A stretch of DNA of 64,000 nucleotides from positions 1 through 64,000 of the forward strand of contig NZ_JASZYV010000007.1 in assembly GCF_030316895.1 (NCBI RefSeq). The letters are read 5' to 3'. Each line of letters opens with the position of its first letter. Within the stretch, counting starts at the first letter, position 1. Below, one piece after another: positions 1 to 8,228 of the stretch. The notes beneath the pieces were generated by a model. The model was not told the DNA's origin. It made no database searches and worked only from the letters and a program-made list of their open reading frames with translations. Source of the stretch: Variovorax dokdonensis (GTDB taxonomy: Bacteria; Pseudomonadota; Gammaproteobacteria; Burkholderiales; Burkholderiaceae_C). The position numbers and the translations under genes are program-made.

Positions 1-135
1 GGGCGTCTTGAGCACCAGCTCGTACTCGAACAGGCGGTTGACGCCTTCATGGCCCGACAGGCGCACCGGCTCCAGGGCGGGCTGGCCCAGGAACACGGGC
101 AGGCCCGGGCCGCCCACGCGAAGCGTGTGGGGCAT
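1..135 (-). CDS. vgrG: VgrG, type VI secretion spike protein (N-terminal fragment, runs off the left edge)
   Basis: Only the first 45 codons are in the window; the rest lies beyond base 1. The ATG complement is at 133-135. The visible protein starts MPHTLRVGGPG and contains a block reading LSGHEGVNRLFEYEL at about residues 26-40. That is the typical opening of the VgrG/Rhs-associated Vgr family, the beta-helical spike that tips the type VI secretion tube. No other type VI gene is visible on this side, so this may be an orphan vgrG with effectors further left. The family call rests on a short but characteristic stretch. Confidence 0.75.
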   Translation of the reverse strand, partial: MPHTLRVGGPGLPVFLGQPALEPVRLSGHEGVNRLFEYELVLKTP

Positions 136-362
136 GTGGAACTCCCTGAATCTTGTTGGCGATCGACGCCGATGACCGGCCAGTGCCTGCATTTGGCCCG
201 GCCCTCGCAGGCGTCGCGCGCCAGACTAACCCAAGGAGAAGGGCGGCAATGTCAAACCGCGCAGCGGGTTTGTTGCCGGTCGGTTAGCGCGCAACGAGCG
301 AGCGCCAAAGATGCGAACAGCGGCAGTTTTTCATGCCACGGGGTTCCCGGGGCGCAGACAGC

Positions 363-716
363 TCAGAACGCGATGCGCCCGCGCAAGATGTCCCAGTACA
401 TCACCCAATCGCCCATGAAGCTATAGAGCGGCCGCTTGAACGAGGCGGGCTTGTTTTTCTCGAAGCCGAAGTGGCCGATCCATGCAAAGGCGTAGCCCAC
501 GAGCACGCCCGGCACCAGCCACCACGCATTGCCGCTGAGCAAGAGCATAAGCAGGCAGCCCAGGGCCAGGCTTGAGCCGACAAAATGAAGGCGGCGGCAA
601 GTCCGGTTGGCGTGCTCGCTCAGGTAGAAGGGGTAGAACTCGCCGAAGGTCCGGAAGGCGCGTGGGTCGACCGGTGCCGAGCTTGCATCGGCGGCGGTGT
701 GGGCCGTGGTGTTCAT
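363..716 (-). CDS. Mpo1-like / DUF962 family small membrane protein
   Basis: 117 residues. The start is the ATG at 716 because an AGGAGA ribosome site lies seven bases upstream; the longer open frame has no such site. The protein carries two hydrophobic segments (about residues 46-60 and 66-80). It also has the conserved family blocks F-x-E-F-Y-P-F-Y (about 24-31), LHFVGSS (about 43-49), GHFGFEKNKPA (about 81-91) and a C-terminal GDWVMYWDILRGR. This matches the DUF962/Mpo1-like family (yeast YGL010w homologues); Mpo1 itself is a 2-hydroxy fatty acid dioxygenase of the ER. Whether bacterial members have that activity is not shown by sequence. Confidence 0.8.
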   Translation of the reverse strand: MNTTAHTAADASSAPVDPRAFRTFGEFYPFYLSEHANRTCRRLHFVGSSLALGCLLMLLLSGNAWWLVPGVLVGYAFAWIGHFGFEKNKPASFKRPLYSFMGDWVMYWDILRGRIAF

Positions 717-840
717 GTCCTTGTTCTCCTGCTCGCATGAGGCTTTTGTCCATAATAGGCAAGCGCCGGGACGCTGTGCATCCCGGCTTACCCTTTCGTC
801 CTTCCTGCCTCGTTTTCCCTGCCGCCGACTGAAGCGACCC

Positions 841-1224
841 GTGAGCGCCGTGCCCCAATCCCCGATTGCCGACCAGCGCGGTGAAGATGCGCTGTGGGTG
901 GTGTGCCTGTGTGCCGAGTGGTGCGGCACCTGCCGCGAATATCGCCCCTTGTTCGAGCAACTGGCGCGCGCCAATCCGGCGATGCGCTTCGCCTGGGTCG
1001 ATATCGAAGACCACGCGGACATCGCCGACGAATTCGACGTCGAGACCTTTCCGACGCTGCTGATCGGAGGTGCGCAGGGCACGCGTTTTCTGGGCCCGGT
1101 GCTGCCCAATGCGCAGACGCTGGCGCGCATGCTCACCGCGCTCGCGACGCCGCAGCCGGCAACGCCGGAAGTGCAGGCGCTGCTCCAGGCGCTGGAGCGC
1201 ACGCCCGACGACTTCGTCGTCTGA
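841..1224 (+). CDS. Thioredoxin-like protein with WCGTC active site
   Basis: 127 residues from a GTG start at 841; earlier in-frame ATGs would add an unrelated, poorly composed leader. The thioredoxin fold is shown by the redox motif W-C-G-T-C at residues 27-31 and the cis-proline block FPTLL at about 70-74. The first half of the fold (VVCLCAEW) is well kept. CGTC differs from the CGPC of true thioredoxin, so this is a cytoplasmic thioredoxin-related protein rather than TrxA. No signal peptide is visible. It diverges from the Mpo1-like gene across a 124-base gap that must hold both promoters. Substrate unknown. Confidence 0.8.
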   Translation: MSAVPQSPIADQRGEDALWVVCLCAEWCGTCREYRPLFEQLARANPAMRFAWVDIEDHADIADEFDVETFPTLLIGGAQGTRFLGPVLPNAQTLARMLTALATPQPATPEVQALLQALERTPDDFVV

Positions 1225-1290
1225 TAGCCCCGTGCGGTGGCGCGGCCGCGCAGGCGGACCGCGTGCTGCGCGGAACGCCGGCTTCCCGGT

Positions 1291-2100
1291 TCAGCGTGCG
1301 TCCAGGAACTGCCCCAGCGCCGCCAGCACGGCGTCCGGTGCTTCCGTCATCAGCGAGTGACCGGCATCGACGGTCACCACGCGGCCGCCCGTGGCTTTTT
1401 CGATCAGGCCCCGCGTGGCTGCTGGTGGCGTCATCTGGTCGGCTCGACCGAGGAGGAAGAGCACCGGGCAGCGCACGGCCAGGATGGCCTCATCGCCGCC
1501 CGCATAGCTGTCGCAGGCCTTGAAGCCGGTGTGGAAGACGTTGGCTCTCGAGTTGCTGGCCAGAACGCGTCGCATCAGTGCACGCGAGCCGCCATGGACC
1601 CAAGTGCCCGGGCCCAGTGCCGACGGCGGCGGCGCCATCTTCGAATGCGAGAAGACGTTGACCATGTCGATGCCCTTCTGCGGTGCGTTGAGCGACGCAT
1701 CAAGCAGGGCAGCCGAAACCTTCATCGGAAAAGCGACCCCCACCAGCGCGAGGTGCGACACCCGGTCCGAATAGCGCGCGGCAGCCTCCAGTGCGATCAG
1801 CGCCCCGAAGCTGTGGCCCACCAGCGCCGCCTGCTTCACGCCTGCCGCATCGAGCAGTGCCGGGATGAGCGCGGCCGCTGCTTCCACGCTGGCCGGTGGC
1901 TCTCCGCCGCTGCGGCAGTGACCAGGCAGGTCGATGGCCAGCACGTTCCAGCCATGGTGAGCGAACCAGCGGCTTTGCAAGATCCACACGCTGTGGTCGT
2001 TGAGCACGCCGTGAATGAAGACGACCGTGGGCTTGGCCGCGTCGAAGGGTTTGCCACCGGTGTAGGCGAAGAGCTTGAAGCCGTTCAGTTGGATGTCCAT
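1291..2100 (-). CDS. Alpha/beta hydrolase
   Basis: 269 residues. An alpha/beta hydrolase fold is shown by the oxyanion-hole HG at residues 30-31 (VVFIHGVLNDH), the nucleophile elbow GHSFG with Ser97, and a late DAGHS with the catalytic His near the C-terminus. It starts 17 bases after the end of the sulfhydrylase gene, on the same strand, so the two are probably co-transcribed. The natural substrate cannot be read from sequence; a small ester or thioester is likely. Homoserine acetyltransferases (MetX) share this fold, but the protein is much shorter and lacks the MetX blocks, so I do not call it MetX. Confidence 0.8.
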   Translation of the reverse strand: MDIQLNGFKLFAYTGGKPFDAAKPTVVFIHGVLNDHSVWILQSRWFAHHGWNVLAIDLPGHCRSGGEPPASVEAAAALIPALLDAAGVKQAALVGHSFGALIALEAAARYSDRVSHLALVGVAFPMKVSAALLDASLNAPQKGIDMVNVFSHSKMAPPPSALGPGTWVHGGSRALMRRVLASNSRANVFHTGFKACDSYAGGDEAILAVRCPVLFLLGRADQMTPPAATRGLIEKATGGRVVTVDAGHSLMTEAPDAVLAALGQFLDAR

Positions 2101-2117
2101 GTGCGCTTCCTTGCGGT

Positions 2118-3428
2118 TCAGGCCTCGGCCTTCTCGGCGGCGCGCAGCGCGCGCTTCAGGTCGTCGATCAGGTCGTCCGGATCTTCCAGACCAATCGACA
2201 GCCGGATGGTGCCCGGCCCGATGCCGGCGCCGGCCAGGGCCTCGTCGCTCATGCGGAAGTGCGTCGTCGATGCGGGGTGAATCACCAGCGAGCGGCAATC
2301 CCCCACGTTGGCCAGGTGGCTGAACAGGCGCAAGGTCTCGATGAACTTCTTGCCCTGCGCCCGACTGCCGGCGAGGTCGAAGCTGAACACCGCACCAGCG
2401 CCGCGCGCGCCGTGGCGCAGCAGGCGGTTTGCAAGCGCGTGGCTCGGGTGCGATTCCAGAAGCGGGTGGCCCACGCGCGAGACGAACGAATGCTCGGACA
2501 GGAAGCGCACCACCTTCTCGGTGTTGGCGATGTGCCGCTCCATGCGCAGCGGCAGCGTCTCGATGCCCTGCAGGATCAGCCAGGCGCTGTGCGGGCTCAT
2601 GCTGGCGCCGAAGTCGCGCAGGCCCTCGCGGCGCGCGCGAAGCATGAACGCGCCCACCGTGCTTTCTTCAGAGAACACCATGTTGTGAAAGCCGTCGTAG
2701 GGCTGCGTCAGTTCGGCGAAGCGCCCGGAGGCCTCCCAGTCGAACGAGCCGCCATCGACCACCACGCCGCCGATGACGGTGCCGTGGCCCGACAGGAACT
2801 TGGTCGCCGAGTGATAGATCAGGTCCGCGCCGTGGTCGAAAGGCTTGAGCAGGTAGGGCGTGGTGAATGTGGAATCGACCAGCAGCGGCACGCCGGCGTC
2901 GTGTGCGATCTGCGCCACCGCCGGAATGTCGAGCACCTCCAGCCCCGGGTTGCCCAGCGTCTCGCCGAACAGCAGGCGTGTGTTGGGGCGGATGGCAGCG
3001 CGCCAGCCGTCCAGGTCGCCGGGCTTGACGAAGGTGGTGTCGATGCCGAAGCGCCGCATCGTGTAGTGCAGCAGGTTCTGCGAGCCGCCATACAGCGCCG
3101 TGCTCGCGACGATGTGGCTGCCCGCGCCCATCAGGGTGGCCACCGTCAGGTGCAGCGCGGCCTGTCCGCTGGCCGTGGTGATCGCGCCGATGCCGCCTTC
3201 GAGCGCCGCCACCCGCTGCTCCAGCACCGCATTGGTCGGATTGCTGATGCGCGAATAGACGTGGCCTGAACGCTCCAGGTTGAACAGGGCTGCCGCGTGG
3301 TCGCTGGATTCGAAGACGAAGGAGGTGGTGAGGTGGATCGGCACCGCCCGAGCGCCCGTGGCGGGGTCGGGGGCCGCGCCCGCGTGCAGCGCGAGCGTGT
3401 CGAAGCCGGGGTCGGAGTAACCGGACAT
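2118..3428 (-). CDS. metY: O-acetylhomoserine sulfhydrylase (PLP-dependent, Cys/Met metabolism family)
   Basis: 436 residues from the ATG at 3428, preceded by an AAAGG ribosome site. It is a full-length member of the Cys/Met metabolism PLP family: YSRISNPT at about 58-65, GxGxxA substrate loop at about 80-90, FGETLGNP at 154-161 and the PLP lysine in HSATKFLSGHG (Lys210). The length (about 430) and the ALHAG opening fit O-acetylhomoserine aminocarboxypropyltransferase rather than the shorter cystathionine synthases. It makes homocysteine from O-acetylhomoserine and sulfide in methionine synthesis. The leader before the start carries a nested inverted repeat (see 3453-3515). Confidence 0.88.
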   Translation of the reverse strand: MSGYSDPGFDTLALHAGAAPDPATGARAVPIHLTTSFVFESSDHAAALFNLERSGHVYSRISNPTNAVLEQRVAALEGGIGAITTASGQAALHLTVATLMGAGSHIVASTALYGGSQNLLHYTMRRFGIDTTFVKPGDLDGWRAAIRPNTRLLFGETLGNPGLEVLDIPAVAQIAHDAGVPLLVDSTFTTPYLLKPFDHGADLIYHSATKFLSGHGTVIGGVVVDGGSFDWEASGRFAELTQPYDGFHNMVFSEESTVGAFMLRARREGLRDFGASMSPHSAWLILQGIETLPLRMERHIANTEKVVRFLSEHSFVSRVGHPLLESHPSHALANRLLRHGARGAGAVFSFDLAGSRAQGKKFIETLRLFSHLANVGDCRSLVIHPASTTHFRMSDEALAGAGIGPGTIRLSIGLEDPDDLIDDLKRALRAAEKAEA

Positions 3429-3452
3429 GGAGGCCTTTCGTTGTCTCTTTGG

Positions 3453-3515
3453 CAATGACCCGTTACGTCTGCAAGGCCCGCCGGGTCTCGTGGACGTCAC
3501 GCAAGCTGGTCATTG
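3453..3515. promoter_or_regulatory. Nested inverted repeat in the metY leader
   Basis: CAATGACC at 3453-3460 pairs perfectly with GGTCATTG at 3508-3515. Inside it ACGTC at 3465-3469 pairs with GACGT at 3493-3497, and a short CCCG/CGGG lies in the centre. The element sits between metY and the divergent CBS-domain gene. It would be transcribed as the metY leader, 25 bases before the start codon. It could be a leader RNA structure or a protein-binding site; it does not match any riboswitch consensus I know. Confidence 0.35.
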
Positions 3516-3572
3516 TGTGTGATTTGTGGGCTATATTTGAACGGCACACGCCACGAGATCAGAGGAGCCAAC

Positions 3573-4031
3573 ATGAAAGTCAGCGACATCCTGCGAGTCA
3601 AGGGCAATGCGCTGTTCACGATCACGCCCGACCAGCCGCTGGCCGAAGCCATCAACGTGATGGCCGAAAAAGACATCGGCTCCCTGGTGGTCATGGAGCA
3701 CGGCGATCTCGTGGGCATGCTCACTTTCCGCGAAGTGATCACCGCCATCGTCGCCAACGGCGGCTCGGTCGGCAACACGCTGGTGCGCAAGTCGATGGAC
3801 GATTCGCCAGTCAGTTGCACGCTCGAGACCGACCTCGACGAAATCCGCCGCATCATGCTCGACCGCCACGCGCGCTACATGCCGGTCATGGACAAGCGAA
3901 TGCTGATGGGCGTCGTGAGCTTCTACGACGTCGCCAAGGCGGTGGTCGACAGCCAGAACTTCGAGAACAAGATGCTCAAGGCCTACATCCGCGACTGGCC
4001 GGCCGAAGAAGAAGACGAAGAAAAGCGCTGA
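3573..4031 (+). CDS. CBS-domain pair protein
   Basis: 152 residues from an ATG six bases after an AGAGGAG ribosome site. Two CBS domains fill the chain (about residues 8-65 and 75-135), each with the family pattern of an alternating helix and G-x-L/V-x-G-M/V (DLVGMLTFREV, RMLMGVVSFYDV). The tail is very acidic (AEEEDEEKR). Stand-alone CBS pairs bind adenine nucleotides and act as energy sensors in trans; the partner cannot be told here. An AT-rich TATATTT at 3532-3538 upstream may be the -10 element, without a convincing -35. Confidence 0.85.
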   Translation: MKVSDILRVKGNALFTITPDQPLAEAINVMAEKDIGSLVVMEHGDLVGMLTFREVITAIVANGGSVGNTLVRKSMDDSPVSCTLETDLDEIRRIMLDRHARYMPVMDKRMLMGVVSFYDVAKAVVDSQNFENKMLKAYIRDWPAEEEDEEKR

Positions 4032-4073
4032 GTCGGCGCCCTGGGCTTGCGGCCAATCGCCGCCGGATCGCCC

Positions 4074-5357
4074 TCAATCCGCCGCGAGCACCTCGGCCGC
4101 GGCTTCCACCCTTTGTGCCGGCGTCGGCGTGGCTCGTGCCGCATTCAGTTCTGCCGCCGCGTGGATGGTCTCGCGAACGCGCGGATAGATCTGCTGGTTC
4201 CACTTGCTCCCGCTGAACACCCCGTAATGCCCCACGCCCGCCTGCAGGTGGTGCGTCTTGAGGTAGGGGCGGATGCTGCTGCACAGGTCCTGTGCCGCCA
4301 CCGTCTGGCCGACCGAGCAGATGTCGTCGCGCTCGCCTTCGACTGTCAGCAGGGCCGTGCGGCGGATGGCCGCCGGATCGACCGTCCGGTCGCCCACGGT
4401 CAGCACGCCGCGGGGCAGGTCGTAGGTCTGGAACACGCGTTCCACGGTCTCCAGATAGAACTCGGCCGGCAGGTCGTTCACGGCGAAGTATTCGTCGTAG
4501 AAGTTGCGAATCGCGTTGGCCTGCGTCATCTCGCCGTCGACGAGGTGCTGGTAGAGCAGTTCGAACTGGTTGCGGTGGCGCTTGGCGTTCATGCTCATGA
4601 ACGCGGTCAGCTGCACGAACCCGGGATACACCCGGCGCATCATGCCCGCGTGCGGCCAGGGCACCCGGCTGATCAGGTTGCGCTCGAACCACTCGATGGG
4701 CCGGTCGGTGGCCAGCTTGTTCACCATGGTCGGATTGACGCGGCAATCCACCGGGCCAGCCATCAGGGTCAGGCTCAACGGGGTGGCGGGATCGTCGTCC
4801 TCGGCCATCAGCGCCGTGGCTGCCAGGGCCGCCACGCACGGCTGGCACACCGCCACCAGGTGTACGCCCGGGCCGATGGCTTGCAGGAAGCTGCGCAACT
4901 GCAGGGTGTAGTCGTCCAGACCGAAGCCGCCGTGCCACAGCGGCACGTCGCGCGCGTTGTGCCAGTCGGTGATGTAGACGTCGTGATCGCGCAGCAGCGT
5001 GCGCACCGTTTCGCGCAGCAGCGTGGCGAAATGGCCCGAAAGTGGTGCAGCCAGCAGTACGGGAGGATGTTTGGCCTTGGTTTCCTTGCGAAAGTGCAGC
5101 AACGTTCCGAAGGGCGCCACCAGCGCCGGCACCTCCTGGACGGGCACTTCCTCGCCGTCACACATCACGCTCGTGATGCCATAGGCGGGCCTGCTGTGCG
5201 TGAGCCGCATGCGCGCGAAAACATCGAGCGCCGAGGCGATGCGCCGGGTGGCACTGCCCTCGGTCTTTTCGACCCAAAGGGCCTGGCCGAGGAACTGGGC
5301 TGCCAGCCGCATCGGCGACGAGGCATCCATGGAGGTTTGGTAAGCCCGATACAGCAT
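4074..5357 (-). CDS. phaZ: Intracellular poly(3-hydroxybutyrate) depolymerase
   Basis: 427 residues from the MLYRAYQ start, typical of PhaZa1-type intracellular depolymerases. These release 3-hydroxybutyrate from native PHB granules in the cytoplasm. The catalytic cysteine is in VAVCQP (Cys171), replacing the usual serine as in Ralstonia eutropha PhaZ1. The acid lies in VEGERDDIC and the histidine in GVGHYGVFSG near the C-terminus. There is no signal peptide, as expected for the intracellular class. The Thr/Pro/Ala-rich C-terminal tail is ordinary. Divergent from the glutathione S-transferase gene. The presence of phaZ implies that the host stores PHB. Confidence 0.9.
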   Translation of the reverse strand: MLYRAYQTSMDASSPMRLAAQFLGQALWVEKTEGSATRRIASALDVFARMRLTHSRPAYGITSVMCDGEEVPVQEVPALVAPFGTLLHFRKETKAKHPPVLLAAPLSGHFATLLRETVRTLLRDHDVYITDWHNARDVPLWHGGFGLDDYTLQLRSFLQAIGPGVHLVAVCQPCVAALAATALMAEDDDPATPLSLTLMAGPVDCRVNPTMVNKLATDRPIEWFERNLISRVPWPHAGMMRRVYPGFVQLTAFMSMNAKRHRNQFELLYQHLVDGEMTQANAIRNFYDEYFAVNDLPAEFYLETVERVFQTYDLPRGVLTVGDRTVDPAAIRRTALLTVEGERDDICSVGQTVAAQDLCSSIRPYLKTHHLQAGVGHYGVFSGSKWNQQIYPRVRETIHAAAELNAARATPTPAQRVEAAAEVLAAD

Positions 5358-5486
5358 GAAACGGGAGCAGGCAAGTTGCGGGCCAGCGGACCGGCGCCCT
5401 GTCGCGCACGCGCGCCGGGTTGGCACCGTTCTGGCACAGCGCTTGCACTGTCCCGGACGCCGACATCGACCAAACTGGAGCAGTGC

Positions 5487-6143
5487 ATGGCCAAACCCGT
5501 CCTGACGATCAGCAGCAAGAACTACGGCGCGTGGGCGCTGCGGGGCTGGCTGATGTGCAAACTGGCTGGCCTGGACTTCAGCGAAAAGGTGATCCCGCCG
5601 GACGATCCGGCCATGAAGGCCGAGATGCTGCTGCTGTCCTCGTCCATGCTCGTGCCTTCGCTGCAGCATGGCGGGATCAAGGTCTGGGACACCTTGGCGA
5701 TTGGCGAATACCTCAACGAGATCCAGCCCAAGTCCGGCCTGCTGCCAACGGACGCCAAGGCCCGCGCGCACTGCCGCGCCATCTGTGGCGAGATGCATTC
5801 GGGCTTTTCAGCGCTGCGCAGTTCGCTGCCGATGAACCTGAAGGCCAGCTTCCCCGGCTTCAAGGTGTGGTCCAGGGCGCAGGCGGACATCGACCGCATC
5901 GTGGCCATCTGGCGCGAGTGCCTGCAAGCCTATGGCGGCCCCTACCTTTTCGGCAAGGTGCCGAGCATGGCCGACGCCATGTACGCGCCTGTGGTGACGC
6001 GCTTCCTGACCTACGACGTGGCGCTGGACAAGACCTGCGCCGCCTATTGCAAGCGGATCATGGACTTGCCTGCGATGCAGGAGTGGGTGAAGGCGGCGAA
6101 GGCCGAGGCGGAAGAGATCGACGAGTTGGACGCGGAGTTCTAG
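5487..6143 (+). CDS. Glutathione S-transferase family protein
   Basis: 218 residues. The N-terminal thioredoxin-like domain begins VLTISSKNYGAWALRGWL; a Ser and a Tyr near residues 9-14 are candidates for activating the glutathione thiol. MLVPSLQ and D-T-L-A-I near residues 56-70 form the cis-Pro and gamma-glutamyl binding turn. The helical C-terminal domain includes the N-capping-type S-M-A-D-A. The sequence resembles the class often annotated as YfcF/Gst near PHB genes in Burkholderiales. It ends 26 bases before the convergent aminotransferase gene, with a short GCAGC/GCTGC hairpin between. Substrate unknown. Confidence 0.85.
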   Translation: MAKPVLTISSKNYGAWALRGWLMCKLAGLDFSEKVIPPDDPAMKAEMLLLSSSMLVPSLQHGGIKVWDTLAIGEYLNEIQPKSGLLPTDAKARAHCRAICGEMHSGFSALRSSLPMNLKASFPGFKVWSRAQADIDRIVAIWRECLQAYGGPYLFGKVPSMADAMYAPVVTRFLTYDVALDKTCAAYCKRIMDLPAMQEWVKAAKAEAEEIDELDAEF

Positions 6144-6168
6144 CCGGCTCGTTCAGGTTCCGCGGCAG

Positions 6169-7390
6169 CTAGCTGGCTGCTTCCTGGGCAAAGTACGACA
6201 TGGCCTCGGCCACGCCGGAGCCCGCGATGGGCACACCGGCCAGCTTGAGGCCCATTTCAACGCCAGCCAGGGTGGCGAGCAGCGTCAGGTCGTTGCAGTC
6301 GCCCAGGTGGCCGATGCGGAACATGCGGCCCCTGACCTTGCCCAGCCCCGTGCCCAGCGACAGGTCGAATCGCGCGTGGATCAGCTTGCGCAATGCGTCG
6401 GCATCGACGCCGATGGGCGTGATCACGCCGGTCAGGACGGGCGAGTGCAGGGCGCCGTCCGCGCACTGAACCGGCAGCCCCCAGGCGCGCACGGCCGCGC
6501 GCACGCCGAGGGACCAGCGCTTGTGGCGCGCGAAGATGCGAGAAAGCCCCTGGTCCAGGATCATGTCCAGCGCTTCGGACAGGCCATACAACAGGTTGGT
6601 GTTCGGCGTGTAAGGCCAGTAGCCGGTGGCGCTCATCTCCACGATTTCCTCCCAGCCCCAGTAGGCACGCGGCAGCTTCGCCTGTTCGCTGCGTGCCAGT
6701 GCCTTGGGCGACAACGCGTTGAAGCTGATGCCGGGAGGCAGCATCAATCCCTTTTGCGAACCGCTGACCGTCACGTCCACGCCCCACTCGTCATGTCGGT
6801 AGTCGGCGCTGGCCAGGCCGGAAATGGTGTCCACGATCAACAGGGCCGGGTGCCGTGCGGCATCGATGGCGCGGCGCACGGCGGCAATGTCGGAGGTGAC
6901 GCCGGTCGAGGTCTCGTTGTGCACCACGCACACAGCCTGGATGCGATGCGCAGTGTCCTTGCGAAGCCGTTCCTCGACGAGGTCGGCACTCACGCCGTGC
7001 CGCCACGCGTTGGGCAGACCAGTATCGGCGTCCGTGCCGGCCAGTGAGAGGAATTCCGGCTCCAGTCCCAGCTTGAGCGCCATGGCGCGCCACAGGCTGG
7101 CGAAATGGCCAGTCTCGACCATCAACACCGAATCGCCGGGGCTGAGGGTGTTGACCAGGGCCCGCTTCCCATGCACCGGTTCCGGAGGCCGGATAGATCG
7201 CCACCGGATGCCGGGTCTGGAAGATTTGCTGCATGCCCGCCACCACCTTCTTGCCCATCGCACCGAATTCTGGCCCGCGATGGTCGATGGTGGGTAGGCT
7301 GATGGCACGCAGAATGCGGTCCGGCACCGGGCTGGGCCCTGGAATCTGCAGGAAGTGGCGGCCGTTGGGGTGCTGGTTCAGCGAAATCAT
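6169..7390 (-). pseudogene. Class V aminotransferase (serine-glyoxylate / ureidoglycine-glyoxylate type), interrupted by a +1 frameshift
   Basis: Two adjoining frames together give one complete protein of about 405 residues. The first frame (start ATG at 7390) encodes the N-terminus, with HFLQIPGPSPVP, TIDHRGPEF and YPASGTGAWEA. The second, from about 7160 down, encodes LVNTLSPGD onward, including the PLP lysine in VSGSQKGLMLPPG and the C-terminal ARFDLSLGTGLG block. Removing one C from the CCC at 7161-7163 joins them as GAWEA-ALVNTL, exactly the family sequence. Family members are serine-glyoxylate and (S)-ureidoglycine-glyoxylate transaminases. The gene is the last of the catabolic island. 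The break may be real or an assembly error; both halves are otherwise undamaged, which hints at error or a very recent event. Confidence 0.8.
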
Positions 7391-7431
7391 GGGGTCGTTG
7401 TCTCCTGTGCCTGTCTGGTTGGATGAAGGGC

Positions 7432-8202
7432 TCAGAGCTGGACTTCTGCCTGCCCGATGCCGGGAAATTCGGCCACGACGCGATCGCCGGGCTGAGCCAG
7501 CGGCAGGCCGCACCAGGTGCCGGTGGTGACCACCGTGCCGACGCGAACAACGGCGCCGCGGCGCGTGGCATGGCGCAGCCAGGTGGGCAGTAGGAAGGTC
7601 GGATCGCCTAGGGAATGCGTGCCCGTGAAATGCATGGCCGGGCGGTCGCCGATGTGCAGCGTGCAGCGCTGGTTCATCCAGTCGCGCGGCTCGAAGGGTT
7701 GCCATTCGCCCAGCACCAGCGCGCCGTGCGACTGCAGGTCGGCCAGCTTGGCAAGGGCCGGTGCGTCCAGCGCTTCGCGCCAGCGCGAATCGACCAGTTC
7801 GATCGACACGCACATTGCATCGACCAGCGACGCGGCCGAGGTCGGCTCGAGCAGTGCGGCCAACGATGCGTCGACATCACGCCCCAGTCGCAGCGCAATC
7901 TCCGCCTCGATGCCGCGCAGGTGGAAAGGCCAGGTGCGCGCATCGGCTGGACTGCGCCACACGCCCGCGGGAGGAAGCGGCGCATGCGTGAGTGTGGCTT
8001 CACGCGAAGGGCCGCCGGATTTCCAATGGCGCGGCGCATCGCCTTCGGGCAACGCGCTGAAGAAGCCGAGCGCGTTGGCCACACCGTCCTGCACGGCATA
8101 GGCGGTATCGGCATCGTCCAGCGAAGTGAGCGCTGCTTCGACGGCTTGCCCGGTTTCCCGGGCGGCTACGAGGGCCTGCACCGCAGCATCGATCAGGGTC
8201 AT
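7432..8202 (-). CDS. 2-keto-4-pentenoate hydratase / fumarylacetoacetate hydrolase-fold protein
   Basis: 256 residues. The sequence follows the hydratase/decarboxylase branch of the FAH fold: AYAVQD near residue 35, WKSGG, GIEAEIALRLG at about 97-107 with metal-binding acidic residues, SIELVDSRW, and the C-terminal GDRVVAEFPGIG. MhpD-type enzymes hydrate 2-oxopent-4-enoate to 4-hydroxy-2-oxovalerate; related members act on other 2-oxo acids. It lies 26 bases downstream of the amidase gene and 41 bases upstream of the aminotransferase gene. It therefore probably processes a 2-oxo acid within the same unknown pathway. No aromatic ring-cleavage gene is nearby, so classic meta-cleavage use is doubtful. 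Confidence 0.75.
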   Translation of the reverse strand: MTLIDAAVQALVAARETGQAVEAALTSLDDADTAYAVQDGVANALGFFSALPEGDAPRHWKSGGPSREATLTHAPLPPAGVWRSPADARTWPFHLRGIEAEIALRLGRDVDASLAALLEPTSAASLVDAMCVSIELVDSRWREALDAPALAKLADLQSHGALVLGEWQPFEPRDWMNQRCTLHIGDRPAMHFTGTHSLGDPTFLLPTWLRHATRRGAVVRVGTVVTTGTWCGLPLAQPGDRVVAEFPGIGQAEVQL

Positions 8203-8228
8203 GGTGGTGAACGGGTGGTGATGAAGTT

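Noticed and set aside
1291..2100. Homoserine O-acetyltransferase (MetX) partner for metY
   Set aside because: The alpha/beta hydrolase is about 100 residues shorter than MetX and lacks its conserved blocks.
3513..3537. Sigma-70 promoter TTGTGT and TATATT for the CBS-domain gene
   Set aside because: The spacer is 13 bases, too short. The -10 may be real but no -35 fits.
3429..3572. Known SAM or SAH riboswitch before metY
   Set aside because: The helices do not follow the SAM-II pseudoknot or the SAH riboswitch conserved bases that I can recall; kept only as an unassigned structure.
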